Positions 25,626 to 35,464 are shown, counted from the stretch's first letter. The stretch is 48,728 nucleotides of DNA from Lachnospiraceae bacterium (GCA_017469945.1 JAFUFI010000030.1:1-48728); one strand, 5' to 3'. Program-made: numbers and translations. Notes: a model not told the origin generated them from the sequence alone.

Positions 25626-27089
25626 ATGAAGAAAATTCTTTTTGTCGCATCCGAAGGTGTTCCTTTTATCAAGACCGGAGGATTGGCGGATGTTGTTGGG
25701 TCGCTGCCGAAATACATTGACAAAAAATACTTTGACGTGAAGGTGTTCCTTCCCAAGTATGCCTGCATGAAGCAGGAAATGAAAGACAAACTTAAGTACG
25801 TTACCAACTTTTATATGGATTTCAACTGGCAGAATATTTACGTCGGTATCTTTGAAGCCATAGTTGACGGAGTTCATTATTACTTTATTGACAATGAGTT
25901 CTACTGGTCGGGCGCGAAGGTTTACAATGATGATCCCAGATATGAGATAGAGAGATATACCTATTTTTGCAAGGCCGTTCTATCGGCACTCCCCGTTATA
26001 GATTTCAGACCTGACCTTATTCATTGCCATGACTGGCAGACCGGTATTATTCCTGTTTATCTAAAGGAAAGATTTGCCGGAAGCGAGTTTTATCAGGGAA
26101 TCAAGAGCGTTATAACAATCCATAACCTTAAGTTCCAGGGCAAATGGGACGTTAAAACGGTTCAAAATATTACAGGCCTTCCCGACTATTATTTTACGCC
26201 GGACAAGCTTGAATCGTACAAAGACGCAAACCTCCTTAAGGGAGGAATCGTTTTTGCGGATGCAATAACAACTGTTTCCGATACATATGCCGAGGAGATA
26301 AAGACTCCTTTCTTCGGCGAGGGGCTTGATCCTCTTTTGAGAGCAAGAGCCAATTCCTTAAGAGGAATCGTAAACGGAATCGACTATACGGACTTCGACC
26401 CCGCTACTGACAAGCATATCGTTAAGAAATATAATGCCGTGAATTTCCGAAAGGAAAAGGTTAAGAATAAGCGTGCTCTTCAGGAAGAGCTGGGGCTTAC
26501 AGTCGACGACAAAAAGATGATGATCGGTATCGTCTCAAGACTTACCGACCAGAAGGGACTTGACCTCATCGCTTATATTATGGACGAGCTCTGTCAGGAT
26601 GATATTCAACTTGTTGTACTTGGAACCGGCGAAGAAAGGTACGAGAATATGTTCCGCCACTTCGACTGGAAGTACAATAACAAGGTATCTGCGAATATCT
26701 ACTATTCCGATGCTTTGTCGCATAAAATATATGCGGCCTGCGATGCCTTCCTTATGCCTTCCCTCTTTGAGCCTTGCGGCCTGAGCCAGCTGATGGCGCT
26801 TCACTACGGAACAATTCCTATTGTTCGCCAGACAGGAGGACTTAAGGATACGGTAGAGCCTTACAACGAGTACGAGAGTACGGGAACGGGCTTTGGATTT
26901 ATCAACTACAATGCTCATGAAATGCTCTCCACTATCAGATACGCCGAAAAGATCTTCTATGATCGCAAGCGTGAATGGAATAAGATGGTCGACCGCGCAA
27001 TGGCGGTAGATTTTTCCTGGGAGGTATCCGCTAAAAAGTACCAGGAAATGTATATGTGGCTTTGCCCCGATTATGATGCGGATAAATAA
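25626..27089 (+). CDS. glgA: Glycogen synthase (ADP-glucose)
   Basis: A 487-aa GT5 glycogen/starch synthase that elongates alpha-1,4-glucan from ADP-glucose. The substrate-binding motif KTGGLADVV is at residues 16-24 and the C-terminal donor-site motif EPCGLSQL at 382-389. The ATG at 25626 is chosen over one at 25572 because GGAGG lies six bases upstream and MKKILFVASE is the family start. No other glycogen genes are adjacent. It lies 20 bases upstream of yicC, so some co-transcription with the housekeeping block is possible. Confidence 0.96.
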   Translation: MKKILFVASEGVPFIKTGGLADVVGSLPKYIDKKYFDVKVFLPKYACMKQEMKDKLKYVTNFYMDFNWQNIYVGIFEAIVDGVHYYFIDNEFYWSGAKVYNDDPRYEIERYTYFCKAVLSALPVIDFRPDLIHCHDWQTGIIPVYLKERFAGSEFYQGIKSVITIHNLKFQGKWDVKTVQNITGLPDYYFTPDKLESYKDANLLKGGIVFADAITTVSDTYAEEIKTPFFGEGLDPLLRARANSLRGIVNGIDYTDFDPATDKHIVKKYNAVNFRKEKVKNKRALQEELGLTVDDKKMMIGIVSRLTDQKGLDLIAYIMDELCQDDIQLVVLGTGEERYENMFRHFDWKYNNKVSANIYYSDALSHKIYAACDAFLMPSLFEPCGLSQLMALHYGTIPIVRQTGGLKDTVEPYNEYESTGTGFGFINYNAHEMLSTIRYAEKIFYDRKREWNKMVDRAMAVDFSWEVSAKKYQEMYMWLCPDYDADK

Positions 27090-27109
27090 ATCAAACAAGG
27101 ACGTTTAAA

Positions 27110-27988
27110 ATGATAAAGAGTATGACCGGCTTCGGAAGAAGCGAGATCACAGTTCACGATCGTAAGTTTTCCGTTGAACTCAAAAGCGTTAACCATCGCT
27201 ACCTGGATGTAAACATCCGTATGCCAAAGGCACTTAACTTCTTTGATTCAGCCATCAGGCAGGAACTTAAGAAGTACATCTCAAGAGGTAAGGTTGATGT
27301 GTTCATCACATACGAAAACCTCGGAGAGGCGACAAGTACTGTCAGATACAACAAAGAACTTGCCGCCGAGTATCTTGCTTATCTTGAGCAGATGAGCAAG
27401 GAATTCGGACTTGAAAACGATATCAGAGTATCGAGTCTTTCCAAGTATCCCGATGTATTTGTTATGGAAGAAAACGACGTCGACGAGGAAGAGCTTTGGA
27501 AGGACCTTCAGACCGCCATTGATTCTGCTTGTGACACTTTCGTTAAAACACGTATTACCGAGGGTGAACATTTAAGAGACGATCTGATTCAGAAACTTGA
27601 CCATATGGCGGAGCTTGTTTCTTTTATCGAGGAAAGGTCTCCTAAGATCATCGAGGAATACCGATCAAAGATCGATGCAAGGGTAAGAGAGATACTCGGA
27701 GACAATACGGTTGATGAGGGCAGACTCCTTACCGAAGTAACGATCTTTGCCGACAAGATCTGCGTTGATGAAGAGATAGTAAGATTAAAGAGCCATATTG
27801 ATACCGTCAAAAAGGAACTCGGAGGCGGAGAAAATATCGGACGTAAGCTGGATTTTCTTGCACAGGAGCTTAACAGAGAGGCAAATACGATTCTTTCAAA
27901 GTCTACCGACCTTGAGATCGCAAACTGCGGTATCGAGCTTAAGACCGAAATAGAAAAGGTCCGTGAGCAGATACAGAATATTGAATAG
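27110..27988 (+). CDS. yicC: YicC/YloC-family endoribonuclease
   Basis: A 292-aa YicC protein. The diagnostic opening MIKSMTGFGRSE and VELKSVNHRYLDVNIRMP are intact, and the C-terminal DUF1732 region (GRKLDFLAQELNREANTILSKS) is complete. YicC-family proteins are endoribonucleases implicated in sRNA and mRNA turnover. It starts the block yicC-gmk-rpoZ; the remA/DUF370 gene found between yicC and gmk in many Firmicutes is absent here. Confidence 0.95.
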   Translation: MIKSMTGFGRSEITVHDRKFSVELKSVNHRYLDVNIRMPKALNFFDSAIRQELKKYISRGKVDVFITYENLGEATSTVRYNKELAAEYLAYLEQMSKEFGLENDIRVSSLSKYPDVFVMEENDVDEEELWKDLQTAIDSACDTFVKTRITEGEHLRDDLIQKLDHMAELVSFIEERSPKIIEEYRSKIDARVREILGDNTVDEGRLLTEVTIFADKICVDEEIVRLKSHIDTVKKELGGGENIGRKLDFLAQELNREANTILSKSTDLEIANCGIELKTEIEKVREQIQNIE

Positions 27989-28003
27989 ATTTGAGGACTT
28001 TTT

Positions 28004-28630
28004 ATGGATAAAAAGGGTATTTTACTTGTGATATCCGGCTTTTCCGGGGCCGGAAAAGGCACCGTTGTAAACCGCCTTCGCGAGAAATACGATGAATACG
28101 CGCTTTCCATCTCTATGACATCGAGAAAACCTCGTCCTACGGATGTGGAAGGTGAGACATATTTCTTCGTTACAAGAGAAAAATTTGAAAAAACTATTGC
28201 AGAAAACGGACTTCTTGAGTATGCTGAATATTGCGGCAATTATTACGGAACCCCCAGAGCTTTTGTGGAGGAACAGCTTAATGCCGGAAAAAATGTTATA
28301 CTCGAGATAGAGATTCAGGGAGCAACCAATATAAAAAAGGCATTCCCCGAGAGTTTGCTTATCTTTATTACGCCGCCCAGCGCCGCCGAGCTCGAAAAGA
28401 GACTTAAAGGCCGCGGAACGGAGACGGATGAGGTTATTGCAAAGAGGCTTAAGCGTGCCTACGAAGAATCGGACGGAATGGACACCTATGATTATATAGT
28501 TGTCAATGACGAACTTGAAGAATGTGTTGATGAAGTTCATCGCATAATCGATCTTGCAAGGCGCCAGCCCCTCAGGATGAAATCTTTTATCGGCGAGATG
28601 AAAGAACAGCTTAAAGTGTACGATAAATAG
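28004..28630 (+). CDS. gmk: Guanylate kinase
   Basis: A 208-aa kinase converting GMP to GDP with ATP. The P-loop GFSGAGKGT is at residues 12-20, followed by the GMP-binding SMTSRKPRPTDVEGETYFF and EYCGNYYGTP. The length is normal. The gene lies 15 bases after yicC and 17 before rpoZ in one operon, the usual Clostridia order. Confidence 0.97.
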   Translation: MDKKGILLVISGFSGAGKGTVVNRLREKYDEYALSISMTSRKPRPTDVEGETYFFVTREKFEKTIAENGLLEYAEYCGNYYGTPRAFVEEQLNAGKNVILEIEIQGATNIKKAFPESLLIFITPPSAAELEKRLKGRGTETDEVIAKRLKRAYEESDGMDTYDYIVVNDELEECVDEVHRIIDLARRQPLRMKSFIGEMKEQLKVYDK

Positions 28631-28647
28631 TTAAAGGAGATAATAAA

Positions 28648-28884
28648 ATGTTACACCCTTCTTATGTTGATCTTATGAACGTAGTTAATAAAGATGTTGC
28701 TGAAGACGAAGAACCCGTAGTAAGCAGCCGTTATTCAATCGTTATGGCATCCGCAAAGCGCGCAAGACAGCTTGTAAGCGGAGATCCCCAGTTCGCCGGC
28801 CAGGAGGATGAAAAACCTCTCTCGGTTGCGGTTAAGGAGATTTACGACGGAAAGGTAAAGATTCTTCCTAATATCGAAGATTAA
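28648..28884 (+). CDS. rpoZ: RNA polymerase omega subunit
   Basis: A 78-aa omega subunit that helps assemble RNA polymerase by binding beta-prime. The conserved core SRYSIVMASAKRARQLV (about residues 28-44) and the following KPLSVAVKEIYDGKV are present. AAAGGAG precedes the ATG. It sits directly behind gmk as in most bacteria. Confidence 0.95.
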   Translation: MLHPSYVDLMNVVNKDVAEDEEPVVSSRYSIVMASAKRARQLVSGDPQFAGQEDEKPLSVAVKEIYDGKVKILPNIED

Positions 28885-28901
28885 TCCAGTACAAAACAAT
28901 G

Positions 28902-28942
28902 AGCCGGAATGGGGAGACAAGCCGCATTTCGGCTGTATTTTT
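28902..28942 (+). terminator. Weak terminator or attenuator between rpoZ and rimO
   Basis: AGCCGGAATG (28902-28911) pairs with CATTTCGGCT (28925-28934), one G-U pair, across a 13-base loop, followed by GTATTTTTG. The T-tract is short, so partial read-through into rimO is likely. Confidence 0.6.
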
Positions 28943-28960
28943 GCTTATGGAAAGAAATAT

Positions 28961-30289
28961 ATGAAGATACTGATTATTTCTCTCGGATGCGACAAAAATC
29001 TCGTTGATACGGAGAAAATGATAGGACTCTTATCCGCCAGGGGCTATGAGTTTACGGACGACGAAGCTGAGGCCGAAGCTGTCATAGTCAATACCTGCTG
29101 TTTTATAGGTGATGCCAAGGAGGAGAGTATTAATACTCTTCTTGAGATGAGCGAACTTAGAAAAAGCGGAAAGATAAAAGCTCTTATCGCCTCCGGATGT
29201 CTGTCCGAAAGATACAAAAATGAAATACAAAAAGAGATTCCCGAGGTTGATGCGCTTATAGGAACGATGTCCGTACCGGATATTGCCGATACTCTTGACA
29301 GCGTACTTAAGGGCGCTCCTTCAAACTCCTTCAGGCCGCTTACAAGCGACCCGACGATAAGGTCTAAAAGAGTTCTTACAACCGGCGGGCATTTCGCCTA
29401 CCTCAAGATAGCGGAGGGCTGCGACAAAAACTGTACATACTGCATTATTCCCAAGGTTCGCGGTGGTTATCGTTCTATTCCGATGGAAGAGCTTGTCACG
29501 GAAGCGGAAAAGCTTGCGGAAGATGGGGTTAAGGAACTGATCCTTGTAGCGCAGGAGACTACTCTTTACGGTAAAGATCTCTATGGAAAGAAATCACTGC
29601 CGGAACTTCTCAGAAGACTTTGCAAAATATCCGGTCTTTACTGGATAAGGATCCTTTATTGCTATCCCGAGGAGATCACGGACGAGCTTATAGAAACAAT
29701 TGCTACCGAAAAAAAGATCTGTCACTATCTGGATATCCCTGTGCAGCATGCGTCTGACGACGTTCTTCGCAGGATGGGCAGATGGACGAACCAAAAGCAA
29801 CTCCGGGATATGATAGGAAAACTAAGAGAACGTATTCCCGATATAGCCCTCAGAACAACGCTTATATCCGGTTTCCCCGGAGAGACGCAGGAAGATTTCG
29901 AAGAGCTTTACAGATTCGTAAATGATATGGAATTTGACAGGCTCGGGGTATTTCCCTACTCTCGCGAGGAGGATACTGTGGCCGGTGAAATGGCGGATCA
30001 GATAGACGATGAAGTCAAAAACTTCAGACGAGATGAACTGATGCAGCTCCAGCAAGCCATTGTTTTTGAAAAGAATGAGCAGTTGCCGGGTACTGTGCTT
30101 ACCGTTATGGTGGAGGGAAAGGTTGCCGACGAGGATACCTACGTTACAAGAACCTACCGGGATGCACCGGGGGTTGACGGATATCTGTTTTTAAATACAA
30201 CAGCTAATCTTATGACGGGTGACTTTGTAAAAGTTCTCGTTACGGATACAAATGATTATGATCTGATTGGAGAAATATACAATGGGTAA
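28961..30289 (+). CDS. rimO: Ribosomal protein S12 methylthiotransferase
   Basis: A 442-aa radical-SAM enzyme that methylthiolates an aspartate of ribosomal protein S12. The first [4Fe-4S] cluster uses C10, C46 and C80; the radical-SAM cluster is C154-x3-C158-x2-C161. A C-terminal TRAM domain (about 375-440) binds the substrate. The SLGCDKNLVDTE start distinguishes RimO from MiaB. The end overlaps pgsA by 8 bases. Confidence 0.95.
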   Translation: MKILIISLGCDKNLVDTEKMIGLLSARGYEFTDDEAEAEAVIVNTCCFIGDAKEESINTLLEMSELRKSGKIKALIASGCLSERYKNEIQKEIPEVDALIGTMSVPDIADTLDSVLKGAPSNSFRPLTSDPTIRSKRVLTTGGHFAYLKIAEGCDKNCTYCIIPKVRGGYRSIPMEELVTEAEKLAEDGVKELILVAQETTLYGKDLYGKKSLPELLRRLCKISGLYWIRILYCYPEEITDELIETIATEKKICHYLDIPVQHASDDVLRRMGRWTNQKQLRDMIGKLRERIPDIALRTTLISGFPGETQEDFEELYRFVNDMEFDRLGVFPYSREEDTVAGEMADQIDDEVKNFRRDELMQLQQAIVFEKNEQLPGTVLTVMVEGKVADEDTYVTRTYRDAPGVDGYLFLNTTANLMTGDFVKVLVTDTNDYDLIGEIYNG

Positions 30290-30887
30290 TTCAGAGGAAA
30301 AGAGTGAATCTAAGACAAAAATCTGGAATGTGCCTAATATAATGACTACCGTCAGGGTGATACTGATCATCCCGTTTGTGCTCGCACTTTTGGGTGCAAC
30401 ACACGGCTGGTATGGAGAGAACAATTTCTTTACCGCCTGCATAGTTGCGGATGCCATCTTTATCATAGCAAGCCTCACGGATCTTTTTGACGGAAAGATC
30501 GCCAGAAAATACAATCTTGTTACCAATTTCGGAAAGTTTATGGACCCGCTTGCGGACAAGGTCCTTGTTTGCTCGGGACTTATCTGCCTTGTTGAGATGG
30601 GAAGAGTTCCCGCGTGGATCGTGATAATAATAATAGCGCGTGAATTTATAATCAGCGGATTCAGACTGGTAGCCTCCGATGCAGGTATCGTAATAGCGGC
30701 AAGTTACTGGGGTAAATGGAAAACAACACTTCAAATGACGCTTGTTATTATGGCTATTTTGGATCTTAGCCCATATATTCCTTTTTACGGAATCCTTATG
30801 ACCGTAGTTATGTATCTGGCGCTTATTTTAACCGTGATCTCTCTTGTGGATTACATCTACAAGAATCGTAAAGTGCTTACAAGATAA
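30282..30887 (+). CDS. pgsA: CDP-diacylglycerol-glycerol-3-phosphate 3-phosphatidyltransferase
   Basis: A 201-aa membrane enzyme that makes phosphatidylglycerol phosphate. The CDP-alcohol transferase motif is complete: D70-G71-x2-A74-R75-x8-G84-x3-D88-x3-D92. Several membrane helices surround it. The ATG at 30282 is preferred over a TTG at 30267 because GGAG lies between them at the right spacing. The start is inside rimO, so the two are translationally coupled. Confidence 0.94.
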   Translation: MGNSEEKSESKTKIWNVPNIMTTVRVILIIPFVLALLGATHGWYGENNFFTACIVADAIFIIASLTDLFDGKIARKYNLVTNFGKFMDPLADKVLVCSGLICLVEMGRVPAWIVIIIIAREFIISGFRLVASDAGIVIAASYWGKWKTTLQMTLVIMAILDLSPYIPFYGILMTVVMYLALILTVISLVDYIYKNRKVLTR

Positions 30888-30911
30888 CAGAGCATAGATA
30901 TTGGAGAAAAC

Positions 30912-31703
30912 ATGAAATTAGATAAGATAAAGGAAACCGCATCCGAAAACGGAAAACAGTGTGTTTATTCAAGATGCGTTAAGATCTGCGGAATAGGTGA
31001 AGATAAAGTCAGGAAGCTTATTTCGGATATGGAAGAAAGCGGCGGAGCAAAGGTTGAGATTTCTTCTGTTGTTGGAGAAGTTCATATTCTTGTTTCCACA
31101 ATGGCCGAAGATAAGAAGGCTGCGAGAAAAGTTATCAAGCCTGTCGTCGGCGAATTAAAAGAAATATTCGGAAATTATATTTATTCAACCGAAGAAAACG
31201 TTACTCTCGAGCAGGCCGTTGTGGACCTTTTACTTGCGAATAACCTTACCGTATCCTGCGCCGAGTCCTGTACCGGAGGAATGCTGAGCGCAAGGCTTAT
31301 AAATGTACCCGGAGTATCGGAAGTATACAAATACGGATATATTACATATTCCAACAAGTCAAAGAGAAAAATACTCGGCGTTAGGCGCTCCGTCATCGAT
31401 AAATACGGAGTTATCAGCGCGGAAACCGCGAAAGACATGGCAAAAGGACTTGCCGCCATTACAAAAGCGGATATATGTGTCAGCGTTACCGGAAACGCAG
31501 GCCCGGATGCGGCAGAGGATAAGCCTGTGGGCCTTGTGTATATTGGATGCTGTATCAAGGGAAAGGTGGCTGTTACCGAGGCGCACTTTACCGGCGAGAG
31601 AAATGAAATAAGAGAAGCCGCTACGGCTGCCGCTCTTGCGTTTATGAGAAACAATATGCTTGAGTATTACAGCAGAGTCACCTTCGGGTCCGATGAGGAT
31701 TAA
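30912..31703 (+). CDS. CinA C-terminal half: nicotinamide-nucleotide amidase domain with KH-like region
   Basis: A 263-aa protein containing the CinA C-terminal amidohydrolase (about residues 96-250; AESCTGGMLSARL with S119, and SVTGNAGPDA), which deamidates NMN in PncC-type enzymes. The first ~95 residues resemble the KH-like linker of full-length CinA (EISSVVGEVHILVS). The N-terminal MoaB/Mog-like pyrophosphatase domain is missing, though full-length CinA is usual at this position before recA in Clostridia. The ATG has GGAGAA upstream, and no in-frame coding extension is possible because pgsA ends 24 bases before. Confidence 0.85.
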   Translation: MKLDKIKETASENGKQCVYSRCVKICGIGEDKVRKLISDMEESGGAKVEISSVVGEVHILVSTMAEDKKAARKVIKPVVGELKEIFGNYIYSTEENVTLEQAVVDLLLANNLTVSCAESCTGGMLSARLINVPGVSEVYKYGYITYSNKSKRKILGVRRSVIDKYGVISAETAKDMAKGLAAITKADICVSVTGNAGPDAAEDKPVGLVYIGCCIKGKVAVTEAHFTGERNEIREAATAAALAFMRNNMLEYYSRVTFGSDED

Positions 31704-31749
31704 TCTTTCGGAGTTTTCGTTTTTTTCAAAAAAATATATAAATTATCTG

Positions 31750-31786
31750 CAGAGGGCTTGCGTTTGTGAGCCCTCTGTGTTATTTT
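31750..31786 (+). terminator. Terminator between cinA and recA
   Basis: CAGAGGGCT (31750-31758) pairs perfectly with AGCCCTCTG (31769-31777) over a 10-base loop, followed by TGTTATTTT. It insulates recA. The rest of the 304-base gap 31704-32007 contains the recA control region and a 7-bp inverted repeat, with nothing recognised between 31790 and 31910. Confidence 0.85.
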
Positions 31787-31915
31787 ACCCATACGGAAGA
31801 ATATTCAATATTTGAAATCATACAATTCAAAATTCAGATTTTCGGCTATTTAGCCAATAGAGTGACTTTTATTACCCCCAAAATATGATAAATTAAAAAT
31901 GTGATTGAAACAGGT

Positions 31916-31964
31916 CCGAATTTTTATTAATTCGGTTGACAAAATCGAACGGATGTTTTATTCT
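31916..31964 (+). promoter_or_regulatory. recA promoter with LexA box and upstream inverted repeat
   Basis: TTGACA (31936-31941), a 17-bp spacer and TATTCT (31959-31964) form the promoter. A LexA-type box CGAACGGATGTTTT (31946-31959) fills the spacer and matches the Bacillus consensus CGAACRNRYGTTYC in all but its last base. A 7-bp inverted repeat CCGAATT / AATTCGG (31916-31922, 31929-31935) abuts the -35. Confidence 0.85.
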
Positions 31965-31976
31965 GATACAAGAAAG

Positions 31977-31990
31977 CGAACATTCGTTCT
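31977..31990 (+). promoter_or_regulatory. recA: Second LexA (SOS) box in the recA leader
   Basis: CGAACATTCGTTCT carries perfect GAAC-N4-GTTC half sites. It lies downstream of the predicted transcription start and directly before the AAAAGGAG ribosome-binding site. Its centre is 31 bp, about three helical turns, from the promoter box. Confidence 0.8.
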
Positions 31991-32007
31991 CAAAAGGAGA
32001 TTATATA

Positions 32008-33087
32008 ATGGAAAACGAAGAGAAGAAAAAAGCACTTGAAGCGGCTCTGAGCCAGATTGAGAAGCAGTACGGAAAAGGAACGGTTATGAGACTCGGAGAT
32101 CCCAATGCGCAGATGTCCGTTGAGACTATTCCGACAGGCTCCATCAGTCTTGATATTGCTCTTGGACTCGGAGGAATCCCCAAGGGAAGGATCGTAGAGA
32201 TATACGGCCCCGAATCAAGTGGTAAGACGACGGTTACTCTTCATATGATAGCTGAAGTACAAAAGAGAGGCGGCATCGCCGGATTTATCGACGCTGAGCA
32301 TGCCCTCGACCCCGTTTATGCCAAGAATATCGGCGTAGATATCGATAACCTCTATATTTCGCAGCCCGACAACGGAGAACAGGCTCTTGAGATCGCTGAG
32401 ACAATGGTTCGCTCCGGTGCGGTTGACATCGTTGTAGTTGACTCTGTTGCCGCTCTTGTTCCCAAGGCGGAGATTGACGGCGATATGGGTGATTCCCACG
32501 TGGGACTCCAGGCGAGACTTATGTCACAGGCCCTCAGAAAGCTTACCGCCGTTATCAGCAAGTCAAACTGCGTCGTTGTATTTATCAACCAGCTCCGTGA
32601 GAAGGTCGGCGTAATGTTCGGTAACCCCGAGACAACCACGGGCGGACGTGCCCTTAAGTTTTACTCTTCTGTAAGACTTGACGTAAGACGTATCGAGTCT
32701 ATCAAGCAGGGCGGTGAAGTCATCGGTAACAGAACAAGGGTTAAAGTAGTTAAAAACAAGGTTGCGCCTCCTTTCAAAGAAGCTGAATTTGATATTATGT
32801 TTGGCGAAGGTATATCAGTAGCCGGAGACATCCTCGATAAAGCAGCCGATGCGGATATTATTGTTAAATCAGGTGCATGGTATGCCTATAACGGAGACAA
32901 GATCGGACAGGGACGTGAGAATGCAAAGCAGTTCCTTAAGGATAACCCCGCTATCTGCGGAGAGATAGAAGCTAAGGTACGTGCTCATTACGGATTAAAT
33001 GGCGCCTCAGCTGCCGCTGAAGCTCCTGATGAGGCACCCGCTAAGACCTCCGGAAGAGCATCAAAGGAAAAGAATACCGAGGAATGA
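32008..33087 (+). CDS. recA: Recombinase RecA
   Basis: A 359-aa RecA, the strand-exchange ATPase that also triggers LexA self-cleavage. Walker [10 protein letters not shown] is at residues 67-75; Walker B, the [20 protein letters not shown] loop L2 region and a normal length are present, ending in an acidic tail. The ATG at 32008 has AAAAGGAGA upstream and matches the family start; a longer frame reaching back to 31936 would run through the promoter. SOS control is shown by two LexA boxes. recX follows 4 bases later. Confidence 0.98.
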   Translation: MENEEKKKALEAALSQIEKQYGKGTVMRLGDPNAQMSVETIPTGSISLDIALGLGGIPKGRIVEIYGPESSGKTTVTLHMIAEVQKRGGIAGFIDAEHALDPVYAKNIGVDIDNLYISQPDNGEQALEIAETMVRSGAVDIVVVDSVAALVPKAEIDGDMGDSHVGLQARLMSQALRKLTAVISKSNCVVVFINQLREKVGVMFGNPETTTGGRALKFYSSVRLDVRRIESIKQGGEVIGNRTRVKVVKNKVAPPFKEAEFDIMFGEGISVAGDILDKAADADIIVKSGAWYAYNGDKIGQGRENAKQFLKDNPAICGEIEAKVRAHYGLNGASAAAEAPDEAPAKTSGRASKEKNTEE

Positions 33088-33091
33088 TCTG

Positions 33092-33715
33092 ATGCAGGTT
33101 ACAAAGATTCTGCCTCTGGATAAAAAAAGAAGCCGGGTTTGGCTTGACGAAGAGTTCGCCTTTGTTCTGTACAAGGGCGAACTTCGCCGTTTTAATATCC
33201 GCGAAGGCGGGGAACTTAACGAAAAAGATTATATTGAGATAGTTCATACCCTCCTTCCGAAAAGGGCTAAACTACGCGCTATGAACCTTCTAAAGAGCCA
33301 TACCTACTCGGTTAAACAGCTTGAAGATAAGTTAAGAGAAGGCTTTTATCCCGAAGAAATCATCTCCGAAGCGATACAATACGTATCTTCATACGGATAT
33401 CTTGACGATTTAAGACTATGCGAGGAGTATATAAGGGGGCATCTTGCCGATAAGAGCAGGATGCGTATCAGCATGGACCTCAAAAGAAAAGGGATATCTT
33501 CCGAAACTATAAGGGAGGCCTTTGAAAACTGTTCGGAAGAGGGCTTTATTCAGGATGAAACCGAACAGGTCAAAAATCTCTTGAAAAAAAGGAGATTTGA
33601 TCCTTCTTTGTGTAACGACAGAAAGGAATTCGCAAAACAATTTTCGTATCTTGCATCAAAAGGATATTCCTCAGAAACCATCAGAAAAGCCCTTGGAGAG
33701 TGGGATTCCTTTTAA
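33092..33715 (+). CDS. recX: RecA regulator RecX
   Basis: A 207-aa RecX that modulates RecA filaments. The three-helix repeat pattern is visible: LLKSHTYSVKQLEDKLREGFYPEEII, then GYLDDLRLCEEYIRGHLADKSRMRISMDLKRKGIS, then a diverged third repeat. The start at 33092 follows recA's stop by 4 bases with GAGG upstream; an earlier in-frame ATG lies inside recA and is unlikely. It should be SOS-induced with recA. Confidence 0.92.
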   Translation: MQVTKILPLDKKRSRVWLDEEFAFVLYKGELRRFNIREGGELNEKDYIEIVHTLLPKRAKLRAMNLLKSHTYSVKQLEDKLREGFYPEEIISEAIQYVSSYGYLDDLRLCEEYIRGHLADKSRMRISMDLKRKGISSETIREAFENCSEEGFIQDETEQVKNLLKKRRFDPSLCNDRKEFAKQFSYLASKGYSSETIRKALGEWDSF

Positions 33716-33746
33716 AAAGCGATAATATTACGCAAGTTATTTGGGG

Positions 33747-33775
33747 TTGACATTATTCCCTCAAAACATTAATAT
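33747..33775 (+). promoter_or_regulatory. rny: rny promoter
   Basis: A consensus TTGACA (33747-33752), a 17-bp spacer and TAATAT (33770-33775) lie between recX and rny. A TATAAT at 33773-33778 with 20-bp spacing overlaps. The leader is about 40 bases and contains AAGGAGG. Confidence 0.7.
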
Positions 33776-33820
33776 AATAAATGTTGTACTATGAAAATTA
33801 AATAAGGAGGTGCTCCTGTA

Positions 33821-35389
33821 ATGCCTATGCCACCAATTCCTATGGTCGCATTCATCGGGATCCTCGCTGGTGCTATATTAATTACCGCCGTTTTGGCAGT
33901 ACTTATAACGTCCAACACCCTCAAGAAATCAGCAGCGAAAACAATCGGTTCTGCTGAGGACAAAGCCAGAGAGATAATTGATGAAGCCTTAAAAACTGCG
34001 GAGTCCGACAAGAGAGAAGCTGCTCTTAAAGCGAAGGAGGAATCCATTCGTATTAAGAACGAAACCGATCGCGAAGTTAAAGAACGTCGCGCTGAAGTTT
34101 CCAAGAGCGAGCACAGGATTCAGCAGAAGGAAGAAGCGATTGATAAGAAAACAGACGCTCTCGAGCGTCGTGAGCAAAGCCTCGCAGCGAGAGAAGAGAA
34201 TCTTTCTAAGATGAAGGAGGAAATCTCTAAGCTTAACGAGCAGAGACTACAGGAACTGGAAAGAATTTCCGGATTAACCTCTGAACAAGCAAAAGAGTAC
34301 TTGTTGAAAATTGTTGAAGATGAAGTCAGACATGACGAAGCCCTGATGATCAAGGAAATGGAGAACAGGGCAAAGGAAGAGGCGGACAAGAAGGCTAAAG
34401 AGTATGTTGTTACCGCAATTCAGAGATGTGCAGCTGATCATGTTTCAGAGACAACTATCTCAGTAGTCCAGCTTCCTAACGACGAGATGAAGGGACGTAT
34501 TATCGGTAGAGAGGGTAGAAATATCCGTACGCTCGAAACCTTGACCGGTGTTGAGCTTATAATCGACGATACTCCCGAAGCAGTCGTACTTTCCGCATTC
34601 GATCCTGTGCGCCGCGAGGTTGCAAGGATTGCCCTCGAGAAACTCATTGTGGATGGAAGAATCCATCCTGCGAGAATCGAAGAAATGGTTGAGAAGGCTC
34701 AAAAGGAAGTTGACCAGACCATTAAAGAAGAAGGCGAAGCAGCCGTACTGGAAGTTGGAGTACACGGCCTGCATCCTGAACTCGTCAAATTACTTGGCCG
34801 TATGAAGTATCGTACAAGCTACGGTCAGAATGCTCTTAAGCATTCAATCGAAGTAGCTCACCTTTCAGGATTACTTGCTTCCGAACTGGGACTTGATGTC
34901 AGACTTGCTAAACGCGCCGGACTCTTGCATGATATCGGTAAAGCGGTTGACCATGAGATGGAAGGTTCTCATGTACAGCTTGGAGCTGATCTGTGCCGTA
35001 AGTATAAGGAAAACGCAGTTGTCATTAATGCCGTTGAATCACATCACGGCGATGTAGAAGCTACTTCACTTATTGCATGCATCGTTCAGGCAGCGGATAC
35101 AATCTCCGCAGCCAGACCGGGAGCTCGCAGAGAGACTCTCGAGATTTACACCAGCCGTTTAAAACAGCTGGAAGATATTTCCAACAATTTCAAAGGGGTA
35201 GAAAAGTCTTTTGCTATTCAGGCAGGACGAGAAGTTCGAGTTATGGTTGTCCCCGAGCAGATTTCAGATACCGATATGGTACTACTTGCTCACGATATTT
35301 CTAAACAGATTGAGGCTGAAATGAAGTATCCCGGACAGATTAAGGTTAATGTTATCCGCGAGAGTCGCGTGACAGATTACGCTAAATAA
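33821..35389 (+). CDS. rny: Ribonuclease Y
   Basis: A 522-aa membrane-anchored endoribonuclease that starts mRNA decay. An N-terminal helix (about residues 8-30) anchors it, a long charged coiled coil spans about 40-200, a KH RNA-binding domain is near 212-275 ([15 protein letters not shown]), and the HD domain has H370-D371 ([12 protein letters not shown]). Length and ending (VTDYAK) are typical. It is the last gene of the recA cluster, with its own promoter and a strong terminator. Confidence 0.97.
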   Translation: MPMPPIPMVAFIGILAGAILITAVLAVLITSNTLKKSAAKTIGSAEDKAREIIDEALKTAESDKREAALKAKEESIRIKNETDREVKERRAEVSKSEHRIQQKEEAIDKKTDALERREQSLAAREENLSKMKEEISKLNEQRLQELERISGLTSEQAKEYLLKIVEDEVRHDEALMIKEMENRAKEEADKKAKEYVVTAIQRCAADHVSETTISVVQLPNDEMKGRIIGREGRNIRTLETLTGVELIIDDTPEAVVLSAFDPVRREVARIALEKLIVDGRIHPARIEEMVEKAQKEVDQTIKEEGEAAVLEVGVHGLHPELVKLLGRMKYRTSYGQNALKHSIEVAHLSGLLASELGLDVRLAKRAGLLHDIGKAVDHEMEGSHVQLGADLCRKYKENAVVINAVESHHGDVEATSLIACIVQAADTISAARPGARRETLEIYTSRLKQLEDISNNFKGVEKSFAIQAGREVRVMVVPEQISDTDMVLLAHDISKQIEAEMKYPGQIKVNVIRESRVTDYAK

Positions 35390-35430
35390 ATCATAATTCC
35401 GGTTTCGAAAAACATTACTTAAAGCAAAAT

Positions 35431-35464
35431 AAATGCCATTACCTTCGGGTAGTGGCATTTTTTT
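35431..35464 (+). terminator. rny terminator with UUCG loop
   Basis: AAATGCCATTACC (35431-35443) pairs with GGTAGTGGCATTT (35448-35460) across a TTCG tetraloop, with a single non-Watson-Crick position, followed by a T run to 35464. Confidence 0.92.

Noticed and set aside
27589..28239. 216-aa minus-strand frame across yicC and gmk
   Set aside because: Serine-rich antisense shadow of two conserved genes without domain or ribosome-binding site.
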